A DNA stretch of 64,000 nucleotides from NCBI GenBank assembly GCA_965233675.1, contig OZ247498.1, forward strand, positions 3,720,001 to 3,784,000. Direction: 5' to 3'. The translations under genes were made by a program, and so were the position numbers. The notes below the pieces were generated by a model. The model was not told the origin of the DNA, searched no databases, and worked only from the letters and a program-made list of their open reading frames with translations. The stretch is from SZUA-309 sp965233675. GTDB taxonomy: Bacteria > Pseudomonadota > Gammaproteobacteria > Pseudomonadales > Azotimanducaceae. Every line of letters starts with the position of its first letter. The first letter of the stretch is position 1. Below are positions 1-6,552 of the stretch, piece after piece.

Positions 1-61
1 CGAGCACCACCTCCGGATCCCGCCACAGCCGCCAGTCGAGACTGCCTCTGGAATCGTTCAC
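1..61 (-). CDS. pgpA: Phosphatidylglycerophosphatase A, N-terminal start only (partial)
   Basis: The reverse strand reads openly from a GTG at 59-61 to the window edge and gives about 20 residues containing LDWRLWRDPEVVL. PgpA proteins begin with a similar short stretch before the catalytic part, and pgpA normally follows thiL. The GTG lies about 10 bases after the thiL stop, as in a continuing operon. PgpA would dephosphorylate phosphatidylglycerophosphate at the inner membrane. The fragment is too short to confirm the family alone; the call rests mainly on gene order. Confidence 0.5.
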   Translation of the reverse strand, partial: MNDSRGSLDWRLWRDPEVVL

Positions 62-71
62 CGGGATCTAC

Positions 72-950
72 TCACAGGAAGTGCTGATAGCCTTTGATCG
101 CCACCGGCGCACCATCGAGCAGAATATCTGCGCCGGCGGTGACGGTACCGATGCGAACGGCATCCAGTCCGGCAGGCGGGGAAGCCGCAGTGAAGAGCAA
201 CTCATAGTCATCCCCACCGTGCAGTGCCTGATCCAGGTCTGCACCGTCGCCCACAGGAATATCGGCGGAAACCAGATCGGCACCCACGCCGCTTGCCTCG
301 CAGAGATGCCCCAGGTCCTGCAACAAACCATCAGACACATCTATGCAGCTCGTGGCCACACCGCGAAGCGCCAGGCCCGCATCGATACGGGCCCGGGGCC
401 GGAAATAGCGATGCGTGCGCAGATCTTCAAGCTCGCCCAGGCGTTGGGCGGCAACGGCGGCCGCCGATGTTCCCAGCGGCCCGGTGATATAAACGCCTTC
501 GCCGGCAGATGCACCGGTGCGACGCAATACCTTCCCGGCCGGACAGGCACCATGTACGCTGATCGTGATGCTGCGTGGCCCACGCGCCAGATTGCCGCCC
601 AGAATGGCGCCGCCGGTTTCTGCCGCCGCCTTCGCCATGCCGGCCGCCACGTCGAGCGCCCAGTTTTTGTCTTTCTCCTCCAGGGTGAGTGCGACGAGCA
701 ACTGAACGGGTGTCGCGCCCATGGCGGCCAGATCCGAAACGCTCACCATCATTGCCCGGTAGCCCACCAGCGCTCCGGGCGCGTCGTCCGGAAAATGGAC
801 GGCACCGATCAGGGTGTCGATGGAAGAGAGGAGGAGTTGTCCTTCCGGAACTTCAATGCCGGCACAGTCATCACCGGGATCGATCACACCGCCCCGGGCG
901 GTCTCACCGAGAACGCTCAGAATTTCATCGATCAGCTCAAACTCGTTCAC
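72..950 (-). CDS. thiL: Thiamine-monophosphate kinase
   Basis: ThiL phosphorylates thiamine monophosphate to thiamine pyrophosphate using ATP, the last step of cofactor synthesis. I start it at the GTG at 948-950 (protein VNEFELIDEIL), because ThiL homologues begin with a similar EFxLI stretch; this gives 292 residues. The start overlaps the nusB stop by 14 bases, which suggests translational coupling. Visible motifs are GDD at residues 26-28, SIDTL near 43-47 and SDLAAMGA near 72-79, all typical of the ATP/Mg-binding fold. Residues 118-120 read GGN where E. coli ThiL has GGD, a change at a position normally linked to metal binding. Family assignment is secure. Confidence 0.95.
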   Translation of the reverse strand: MNEFELIDEILSVLGETARGGVIDPGDDCAGIEVPEGQLLLSSIDTLIGAVHFPDDAPGALVGYRAMMVSVSDLAAMGATPVQLLVALTLEEKDKNWALDVAAGMAKAAAETGGAILGGNLARGPRSITISVHGACPAGKVLRRTGASAGEGVYITGPLGTSAAAVAAQRLGELEDLRTHRYFRPRARIDAGLALRGVATSCIDVSDGLLQDLGHLCEASGVGADLVSADIPVGDGADLDQALHGGDDYELLFTAASPPAGLDAVRIGTVTAGADILLDGAPVAIKGYQHFL

Positions 951-1395
951 GGGCAGCGACTTCGACTGGTCGCAGGGTGGCGGCCAGCTTGTCCAGAACA
1001 CCGTTGACAAACTTGTGACCATCTTCGGCGCCGAAGAGCTTTGCGAGCTCCACGTATTCGTCGATCACGACCACATAGGGAATTTCTTCCCGGGCCTGAA
1101 GCTCGTAAGCGGCCAGGCGGAGCACCGCGAGTTCCACCTTGTCGAGTTCACGCACGGGCCGGCTCAGGACTGGATCGAGAAGCGCATCGAGGTCACCCGC
1201 GTTCAGCAGGGCCCCGCGGAGGATCTGCTCAAAGAAAACCGCATCCGCCTTATCCAGGGAACCATTGCCCTGGTATTCCGCGTCGATGTCCGCGATGTTG
1301 CCACCGGCCATCTGCCAGCCGAAAACGGCCTGCACGGCAGCACGCCGCGCTTTCCGGCGCGCCCACTTGCCCGTCGCTGACTTGCCAGCACTCAA
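937..1395 (-). CDS. nusB: Transcription antitermination factor NusB
   Basis: NusB pairs with ribosomal protein S10 (NusE) on boxA RNA and promotes antitermination of rRNA operons. The 152-residue protein shows the all-helical NusB pattern: a basic N-terminus with RRAAVQAVFGWQ, then RPVRELDKVELAVLRLAAYEL and an IDEYVELAKLFG segment close to the C-terminus, at normal family length. It sits between ribD and thiL, as in many gammaproteobacteria. The 73-base spacer to the upstream ribD is longer than other spacings in this operon and is where ribE, ribBA and ribH would be expected. Confidence 0.96.
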   Translation of the reverse strand: MSAGKSATGKWARRKARRAAVQAVFGWQMAGGNIADIDAEYQGNGSLDKADAVFFEQILRGALLNAGDLDALLDPVLSRPVRELDKVELAVLRLAAYELQAREEIPYVVVIDEYVELAKLFGAEDGHKFVNGVLDKLAATLRPVEVAARERV

Positions 1396-1468
1396 TTCAC
1401 GCTCTGCCTTATTCGGTTATCTGGTCGGTCGTTCTGATCAGCTATCTGATCGCTTGCCGGCGCGACGG

Positions 1469-2548
1469 TCAGGCCGGCACCAGCCGCAGCCTGAGATCCG
1501 CACCCACCTGGTCACGATGGGCGATTTTAGCCTCAATCGCCTCCAACATGTGGGCAAATGGCAGATGCGCCAGAGGGCGGGCATCGCTGCCCAGGAGTTT
1601 CGGCGCAATATAGAGGAGCAACTCGTCCCAGAGGCCCGCCTTCAGGAAGGCGCCGATCAGCGTGGGGCCCGCTTCGATGAGCACTTCATTGCAGGGCCGC
1701 TGGGCGAGGTGTTCGAGCAGCGCCGCCAGATCCACCCGCCCGCCGGGACCCGGTAGTTGCCGGAATTCAGCCTGCTCATGGGTCGGTGTTCCCGTGCTGT
1801 GCACCACCAGCGTATCCCCCGGTTGGGCATAAAGCCTGGCGGTCTCCGGCACCCTGAGATTCGAGTCCAGCACCACTCTGAGCGGCTGCCGGATGGCGCC
1901 GGCAAAGGCAAATCGCTCATCCCGAACAGTCAGTGCCGGATCATCCACCAGCACGGTCTCGGCACCGGTGACGATGGCGCAGCTCCGGGCCCGCCAGGCC
2001 TGCACATCGGCGCGAGCGGATTCTCCGGTCACCCACCTGCTCTCGCCACTGGCCATGGCCGTGCGACCATCGAGAGAGGCGGCGACTTTCAGACGGACGA
2101 ATGGCCGTTTGCGGTTGATCCGGCTGACAAACCCGGCGATGGCCTCGGCGGCTTCCGGCAGTTCGATGTGATCCACCGTGATTCCCGCCCGCCGCAGATC
2201 TTCGAAACCCTGACCGGCCACCTGGGGATGGGGATCTTCCATGGCGGCCACGACCCGGGCAATGCCGGCACTGATCAATGCCTGACTGCAGGGCGGCGTG
2301 CGGCCGTGAAAGGCGCAGGGTTCGAGACTGACATAGGCGGTGGCGCCTCGCGCCGCCGCGCCGGCTTCGGCCAGCGCATTCACTTCCGCATGCCCGGCGC
2401 CAGGCTGGTGGGTCCAGCCACGGCCAATGACGCTGCCGTTGTGGACGATCAGGCAGCCGACACTCGGGTTGGGCGGGGCGATATAGCGGCCGTTCGCCGA
2501 CAGATCCAGGGCCGCGCGCAGAAACAGGACGTCCGAGTCACTGATCAT
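1469..2548 (-). CDS. ribD: Bifunctional diaminohydroxyphosphoribosylaminopyrimidine deaminase / 5-amino-6-(5-phosphoribosylamino)uracil reductase
   Basis: RibD performs the second and third steps of riboflavin synthesis. The N-terminal deaminase half has the zinc motif HAE at residues 53-55 and the paired cysteines of PCAFHGRTPPC at about 78 and 87. The reductase half follows from about residue 145, beginning RPFVRLKVAASLDGR. I chose the ATG at 2546-2548 (MISDSDVLFL), which overlaps the nrdR stop by 11 bases and gives 359 residues; an in-frame start at 2569 would add seven residues of poor match. The nrdR-ribD order is conserved, but the other riboflavin genes that usually follow are absent. 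Confidence 0.96.
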   Translation of the reverse strand: MISDSDVLFLRAALDLSANGRYIAPPNPSVGCLIVHNGSVIGRGWTHQPGAGHAEVNALAEAGAAARGATAYVSLEPCAFHGRTPPCSQALISAGIARVVAAMEDPHPQVAGQGFEDLRRAGITVDHIELPEAAEAIAGFVSRINRKRPFVRLKVAASLDGRTAMASGESRWVTGESARADVQAWRARSCAIVTGAETVLVDDPALTVRDERFAFAGAIRQPLRVVLDSNLRVPETARLYAQPGDTLVVHSTGTPTHEQAEFRQLPGPGGRVDLAALLEHLAQRPCNEVLIEAGPTLIGAFLKAGLWDELLLYIAPKLLGSDARPLAHLPFAHMLEAIEAKIAHRDQVGADLRLRLVPA

Positions 2549-3014
2549 CGGGAATTTCTCCCGCCGCACTCTTCAATCTGGCGATCTCTTCCTGGAACTC
2601 ACTCACGTCCTGGAAATCACGGTAGACGGACGCGAAGCGCACATAGGCGACGCCATCGATCGTCCGCAGTTCCCGCATCACTTCCTCGCCCACCGCCCGG
2701 GAAGGCAGTTCCCGTTCGCCGGTGGAACGCAGCCGATGCATGATGTGATTGAGCGCCGACTCGATCTCTTCGATCCCGACCGGACGCTTCTCCAGCGCCC
2801 GGGTCAGGCCGCGACGGAGCTTTTCTTCGTTGAAGGGCTCCCGGGTGCCGTCACTCTTGACCACCCGCGGCATGACGAGTTCTGCCGTCTCGAAAGTCGT
2901 GTAGCGCTCGCCACAGGTCTGGCATTCCCGACGCCGGCGCACCGAGTCCCCGTCCGCGACCAATCGGGAGTCTATGACCTTGGTGTCATCGGCACCGCAG
3001 AAAGGACAGTGCAC
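2538..3014 (-). CDS. nrdR: Transcriptional repressor NrdR
   Basis: NrdR represses ribonucleotide reductase genes when its ATP-cone domain binds adenine nucleotides. The 158-residue protein has a zinc ribbon with cysteines at 3, 6, 31 and 34 (CPFC and CQTC), then an ATP-cone running from VVKSDGTREPFNEEKLRRGL to about residue 140. The start is GTG at 3012-3014, 13 bases after the glyA stop. Its stop lies inside the start of ribD, so the two are probably translated together. I looked for no NrdR boxes here, since its targets lie elsewhere. Confidence 0.96.
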   Translation of the reverse strand: MHCPFCGADDTKVIDSRLVADGDSVRRRRECQTCGERYTTFETAELVMPRVVKSDGTREPFNEEKLRRGLTRALEKRPVGIEEIESALNHIMHRLRSTGERELPSRAVGEEVMRELRTIDGVAYVRFASVYRDFQDVSEFQEEIARLKSAAGEIPDDQ

Positions 3015-3027
3015 CTGCCGGGCCTGT

Positions 3028-4287
3028 TCAGGCTGCCCGGTAAACCGGGTACCGGGCGCAGAGTTCCTTCACCTTCTGCTGTACCGAAGCGACCATGTTG
3101 TCGTTCTCGATATCGTCCAGCACGTCGCACATCCAGTCGGTGAGGGTCTGGCACTCGTCTTCTTTGAAGCCCCGGGTGGTCACCGCCGGGGTGCCGATCC
3201 GCAAGCCACTGGTGACGAACGGCGAGCGCGGATCGTTCGGCACCGCGTTCTTGTTCACCGTGATGTTGGCGCGCCCGAGGGCGGCATCGGCATCCTTTCC
3301 GGTGATGCCTTTGTCGATCAGATCGAGCAGAAACAGGTGGTTGTCCGTGCCGCCGGAGACCACGTTGTAGCCCCGGGACTGGAAGCCGTTCGCCATGGTC
3401 TGGGCGTTGGCGATCACCTGCTTCTGGTAGTCGACGAAGCCGGGCTCGGCCGCTTCCTTGAAACAGACCGCCTTGGCGGCGATCACGTGCATGAGCGGTC
3501 CGCCCTGAGAGCCGGGGAAGAGGGCCGAGTTCAGCTTCTTCTCGATCTCCGGATTGGCTTTGGCGAGGATTACCCCACCGCGCGGGCCGCGCAGAGTTTT
3601 GTGGGTGGTGGACGTGGTCACGTCGGCGATCTGCACCGGGCTCGGATACAGACCGGCGGCAACCAGACCCGCCACGTGGGCCATGTCCACGACCAGATAA
3701 GCGCCCACGGAATCGGCGATCTCTCTGTACCGGCCCCAGTCGAGCTGCCGGGAGTAGGCGGAAAAGCCGCCTATGATCATCTTCGGCTGATGCTCTCTGG
3801 CCAGGGCTTCGATCTCGTCGTAGTCCACCTCGCCGGTGTCGTTGTTCAGCCCGTACTGAACCGCATGGTAGGTTTTGCCCGAGAAGTTCGGCGCCGCACC
3901 ATGGGTCAGGTGACCGCCCGCATCCAGACTCATCCCGAGAATGGTGTCGCCCGGATTCAGCAGCGCCAGATAAACGGCCGCGTTGGCCTGGGAGCCGGAA
4001 TGGGGCTGCACATTGGCGTAATCCGCGCCAAACAGCGCCTTCACCCGCTCAATCGCCAGCACTTCCACCTGATCCACATACTCACAGCCACCGTAGTAGC
4101 GCTTGTGCGGATAGCCTTCGGCGTACTTGTTGGTCAGCGAGCTGCCCTGAGCCTGCATGACCCGGGGGCTGGTGTAGTTTTCCGAGGCAATGAGCTCGAT
4201 GTGCTCTTCCTGACGGCGATTTTCCTCGCCAATGGCGGCGGCGATCTCGTCGTCGAAGCCTTCGATGGTCTGATCAGTAGCGAACAT
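3028..4287 (-). CDS. glyA: Serine hydroxymethyltransferase
   Basis: GlyA interconverts serine and glycine with tetrahydrofolate, supplying one-carbon units; it is cytosolic and needs pyridoxal phosphate. I start at the ATG at 4285-4287 (MFATDQTIEGFDDEI), giving 419 residues, the usual length. The motif IELIASENYTSP is near residue 30, and the PLP-binding lysine lies in TTSTTHKTLRGPRGG at about residue 230. It is the first gene of the operon continuing into nrdR and ribD. A promoter-like pair sits about 40-65 bases upstream. A longer frame begins at 4407, but the extra 40 residues have no resemblance to the family. Confidence 0.97.
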   Translation of the reverse strand: MFATDQTIEGFDDEIAAAIGEENRRQEEHIELIASENYTSPRVMQAQGSSLTNKYAEGYPHKRYYGGCEYVDQVEVLAIERVKALFGADYANVQPHSGSQANAAVYLALLNPGDTILGMSLDAGGHLTHGAAPNFSGKTYHAVQYGLNNDTGEVDYDEIEALAREHQPKMIIGGFSAYSRQLDWGRYREIADSVGAYLVVDMAHVAGLVAAGLYPSPVQIADVTTSTTHKTLRGPRGGVILAKANPEIEKKLNSALFPGSQGGPLMHVIAAKAVCFKEAAEPGFVDYQKQVIANAQTMANGFQSRGYNVVSGGTDNHLFLLDLIDKGITGKDADAALGRANITVNKNAVPNDPRSPFVTSGLRIGTPAVTTRGFKEDECQTLTDWMCDVLDDIENDNMVASVQQKVKELCARYPVYRAA

Positions 4288-4324
4288 TCGGGATGATCCA
4301 CGTGGGTGTGTTGGAAAGCGGGGC

Positions 4325-4353
4325 ATTCTAACGCACGGGGTGGGGTTCTCGAA
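4325..4353 (-). promoter_or_regulatory. Candidate sigma-70 promoter of glyA
   Basis: On the reverse strand TTCGAG (4348-4353), a 17-base spacer and TAGAAT (4325-4330) face glyA. Transcription would begin near 4318 and leave about 30 bases of leader. The -10 box is good and the -35 box weak. No purine-repressor-like or glycine riboswitch structure is seen. Confidence 0.45.
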
Positions 4354-4417
4354 GCGAAAGCCCTTCAGTTGGCGCTTGAAAAATGTTGGGTTTGGTGGGG
4401 GTTTCAAGGCGCATCGC

Positions 4418-4521
4418 GCTCAGGGAAGGGGGTTTTCGGGAGACGCCGGCAAGTGGTCCCTGTAGGCTCGGCTGCGGCCGTCCATGGCCGCAGACGCTCC
4501 CGAAAACCCCCTTCCCTGAGC
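4418..4521 (-). repeat. Large hairpin repeat, copy A
   Basis: A perfect 25-base inverted repeat (4418-4442 and 4497-4521) encloses 54 bases. The arm begins GCTCAGGGAAGGGGG. The enclosed core contains a second hairpin at 4474-4491, read on the reverse strand as GCGGCCATGGACGGCCGC, followed by TACAGGGACC. The order of parts on the reverse strand matches copies B and C. It lies between two divergent promoters, so it is unlikely to be a simple terminator. Confidence 0.85.
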
Positions 4522-4541
4522 ACGCTGTGCCCTCAAATCCT

Positions 4542-4596
4542 ATCCAAGCTCGACGGCCTTCAATCTCAGATGGATGGTCGTCAGCCGAACCACCCA
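4542..4596 (-). repeat. Flanking module associated with hairpin copy A
   Basis: The stretch that starts ATCCAAG at 4542 and runs through GGTCGTCAGCC resembles the segment at 56743-56795 next to copy C, which starts with the same ATCCAAG and contains GATCGTCAGCTACCACC. In both cases the module lies outside the same end of the hairpin and in the same orientation relative to its core. This implies that the mobile or repeated unit is larger than the hairpin. Confidence 0.55.
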
Positions 4597-4613
4597 CCAC
4601 GGCCTTGGTGGGT

Positions 4614-4729
4614 GGGTGGGGGCTTTGGATAGTCCTTGACGGGGCAATCTGTGGCCAGGGATGGCCACAGCTTGAGCGCACAGGGATGTCTTGAGCGTCC
4701 CCGGCAAGGACTATCCAAAGCCCCCACCC
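4614..4729 (+). repeat. Large hairpin repeat, copy B
   Basis: A perfect 25-base inverted repeat (4614-4638 and 4705-4729) encloses 66 bases; after one mismatched pair the stem can continue five more pairs. The arm contains GCTTTGGATAGTCCTTG. The core has an inner hairpin GTGGCCAGGGATGGCCAC at 4651-4668, then CTTGAGCG, CACAGGGATGTC and GAGCGTCCCC. The core parallels copies A and C but is in the opposite orientation to both. The outer arms are unrelated to those of A and C. Confidence 0.85.
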
Positions 4730-4759
4730 GCCTGAAACCCCCTCCCCCTGAACCCCCAA

Positions 4760-4787
4760 TTGAACCGCCAGAGGTTTCTGGTAGGGT
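4760..4787 (+). promoter_or_regulatory. Candidate sigma-70 promoter of ettA
   Basis: TTGAAC (4760-4765), a 16-base spacer and TAGGGT (4782-4787) lie just outside hairpin copy B and would start transcription about 25 bases before the ettA ATG. Both boxes are imperfect. Confidence 0.35.
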
Positions 4788-4818
4788 GCCCGGTCCACGG
4801 AAAACCAAAGCACCGCCA

Positions 4819-6498
4819 ATGGCCCAATACGTCTACACAATGCAGGGCGTCACCAAAATCGTCCCGCCCAAGCGAGTCATCCTCGAGAACATCAACCTGT
4901 CCTTTTTCCCCGGCGCCAAGATCGGCGTGCTGGGTCTGAACGGCTCCGGTAAGTCGAGCCTGCTCAGAATCATGGCGGGCGTGGATACGGAGTTCGAGGG
5001 AGAAGCGCGGCCCCAGAAAGACATCAACGTCGGCTACCTGCCCCAGGAGCCGGAGCTCGATGAAACCAAAGACGTGCGCGGCAACGTGGAGGAAGGCCTT
5101 GGCGAGGTGATGGCCTGGGTGTCCGAGTACAACGCGATTGCCGACAAGTTCGCCGAGCCCATGAGCGACGACGAGATGAACGAGCTACTGGAAAAGCAGG
5201 GCGATCTGGCAACGAAAATCGATGCCGCCGATGGCTGGGACGTGGACCGGACCCTGGAAATCGCTGCGGATGCGCTGCGCCTGCCACCCTGGGAGGCGGA
5301 TGTGGCCACGCTTTCCGGTGGTGAGCGGCGCCGAGTGGCGCTGTGCAAACTGCTGCTGTCGAAGCCGGACATGCTGCTGCTGGACGAACCCACCAACCAC
5401 CTGGATGCGGAAAGCGTCGCCTGGCTGGAACAGTTCCTGGCCAACTACACCGGCACCGTGGTGGCGGTGACCCACGACCGCTACTTCCTGGACAACGTCG
5501 CCGGCTGGATTCTGGAACTGGACCGGGGCCGCGGCATTCCCTTCGAAGGCAACTATTCGGGCTGGCTGGAAAACAAAGAGAAACGCCTCGCCCACGAGGC
5601 TTCCCAGGAAAAGGCCCGGCAGCGGGCGATCAAAGGCGAGCTCGACTGGGTGCAGTCGAATCCGAAGGCCCGGCAGGCGAAGAGCAAGGCCCGGCTGCAG
5701 CGTTTCGAAGAACTCATGAGTCGGGAGACGCAGGAGCGGATGGAGACCGCCGAGCTCTACATTCCCCCCGGCGAGCGCCTGGGCGAGAAGGTGATCGACG
5801 TGAACCATGTCTCCAAAGGCTTTGGTGACCGGCTGCTGATCGACGACCTGGACTGTGCCATTCCCCAGGGCGCCATCGTCGGCATCATCGGCGGCAACGG
5901 CGCCGGTAAATCCACCTTCTTCAAGATGCTCACCGGCACGGAGACGCCCGACGAAGGGACGGTGTCCCTCGGCGATACGGTGGACCTGGGCTACGTGGAC
6001 CAGAGCCGGGATACCCTCAACGATGAGAAGACGGTCTGGGAGGAGATCTCGGACGAGCAGGACATTCTGAGGATCGGCAGGTACGAGATTCAATCCCGCG
6101 CTTACGTCGGCCGCTTCAACTTCAGGGGTTCAGACCAGCAGAAGCGGGTGGGCGATCTGTCCGGCGGTGAGCGCAATCGCGTGCACCTGGCGAAGCTTCT
6201 GAAGCGCGGCGCCAACGTGCTGCTCCTCGACGAACCGACCAACGATCTGGATGTGGAAACCCTGCGGGCCCTCGAAGAAGCGCTGCTGAACTTTCCGGGC
6301 ACCGTGCTGGTGATCAGCCACGACCGCTGGTTCCTGGACCGGATCGCCACGCACATCCTGGCGTTCGAAGGGGATTCCCATGTCGAGTGGTTCGCCGGCA
6401 ACTTCTCGGACTACGAGGCAGACCACAAGAAACGCCTGGCTGAAGCGGGCGTGGATACCACACCGCACCGGGTGCGCTACAAGCCGGTCACCCGATAG
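4819..6498 (+). CDS. ettA: Energy-dependent translational throttle protein EttA (ABC-F ATPase)
   Basis: EttA is a cytosolic ABC-F ATPase that binds the ribosomal E site and gates the first peptide bond according to the ATP/ADP ratio. I start at the ATG at 4819 (MAQYVYTMQGVTK), giving 559 residues, normal for the family; the frame stays open further upstream through the repeat region, but that part is not protein-like. Two ABC domains are present: Walker A GLNGSGKS at 39-46 and a second GGNGAGKST, signatures LSGGERRRVALCK and LSGGERNRVHLAK, and Walker B DEPTNHLD and DEPTNDLD. The arm and linker between the domains are intact. It is monocistronic and converges on the PQQ dehydrogenase. Confidence 0.96.
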   Translation: MAQYVYTMQGVTKIVPPKRVILENINLSFFPGAKIGVLGLNGSGKSSLLRIMAGVDTEFEGEARPQKDINVGYLPQEPELDETKDVRGNVEEGLGEVMAWVSEYNAIADKFAEPMSDDEMNELLEKQGDLATKIDAADGWDVDRTLEIAADALRLPPWEADVATLSGGERRRVALCKLLLSKPDMLLLDEPTNHLDAESVAWLEQFLANYTGTVVAVTHDRYFLDNVAGWILELDRGRGIPFEGNYSGWLENKEKRLAHEASQEKARQRAIKGELDWVQSNPKARQAKSKARLQRFEELMSRETQERMETAELYIPPGERLGEKVIDVNHVSKGFGDRLLIDDLDCAIPQGAIVGIIGGNGAGKSTFFKMLTGTETPDEGTVSLGDTVDLGYVDQSRDTLNDEKTVWEEISDEQDILRIGRYEIQSRAYVGRFNFRGSDQQKRVGDLSGGERNRVHLAKLLKRGANVLLLDEPTNDLDVETLRALEEALLNFPGTVLVISHDRWFLDRIATHILAFEGDSHVEWFAGNFSDYEADHKKRLAEAGVDTTPHRVRYKPVTR

Positions 6499-6515
6499 CC
6501 TCGGCAACAGGAGGT

Positions 6516-6546
6516 AGCCGGGCAAACAGACAGGCGACGCCCGGCT
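6516..6546. terminator. Hairpin between convergent ettA and PQQ dehydrogenase
   Basis: AGCCGGGC (6516-6523) and GCCCGGCT (6539-6546) form a perfect 8-bp GC-rich stem with a 15-base loop, in the short gap between two genes read towards each other. There is no T run on either side, so intrinsic termination is only a possibility. Confidence 0.35.
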
Positions 6547-6552
6547 TGAGGC

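Larger units (their letters stand above)
4288..4818. other. Divergent glyA-ettA spacer dominated by hairpin repeats
   Basis: This 531-base spacer separates two divergently transcribed genes. It holds the glyA and ettA promoter candidates at its ends and, between them, two large inverted-repeat elements (4418-4521 and 4614-4729) with a linking segment (4542-4596) whose sequence recurs near the third copy. Several frames stay open across it on both strands, but they run through the palindromes and have no credible start or family match, so I call no gene here. Confidence 0.7.

Noticed and set aside
4328..4840. Open frame of 170 codons on the reverse strand across the glyA-ettA spacer
   Set aside because: It runs through both hairpin elements and into the ettA start, has no ribosome-binding site, and its resemblance to a frame at 56610-57038 is explained by the shared repeat.
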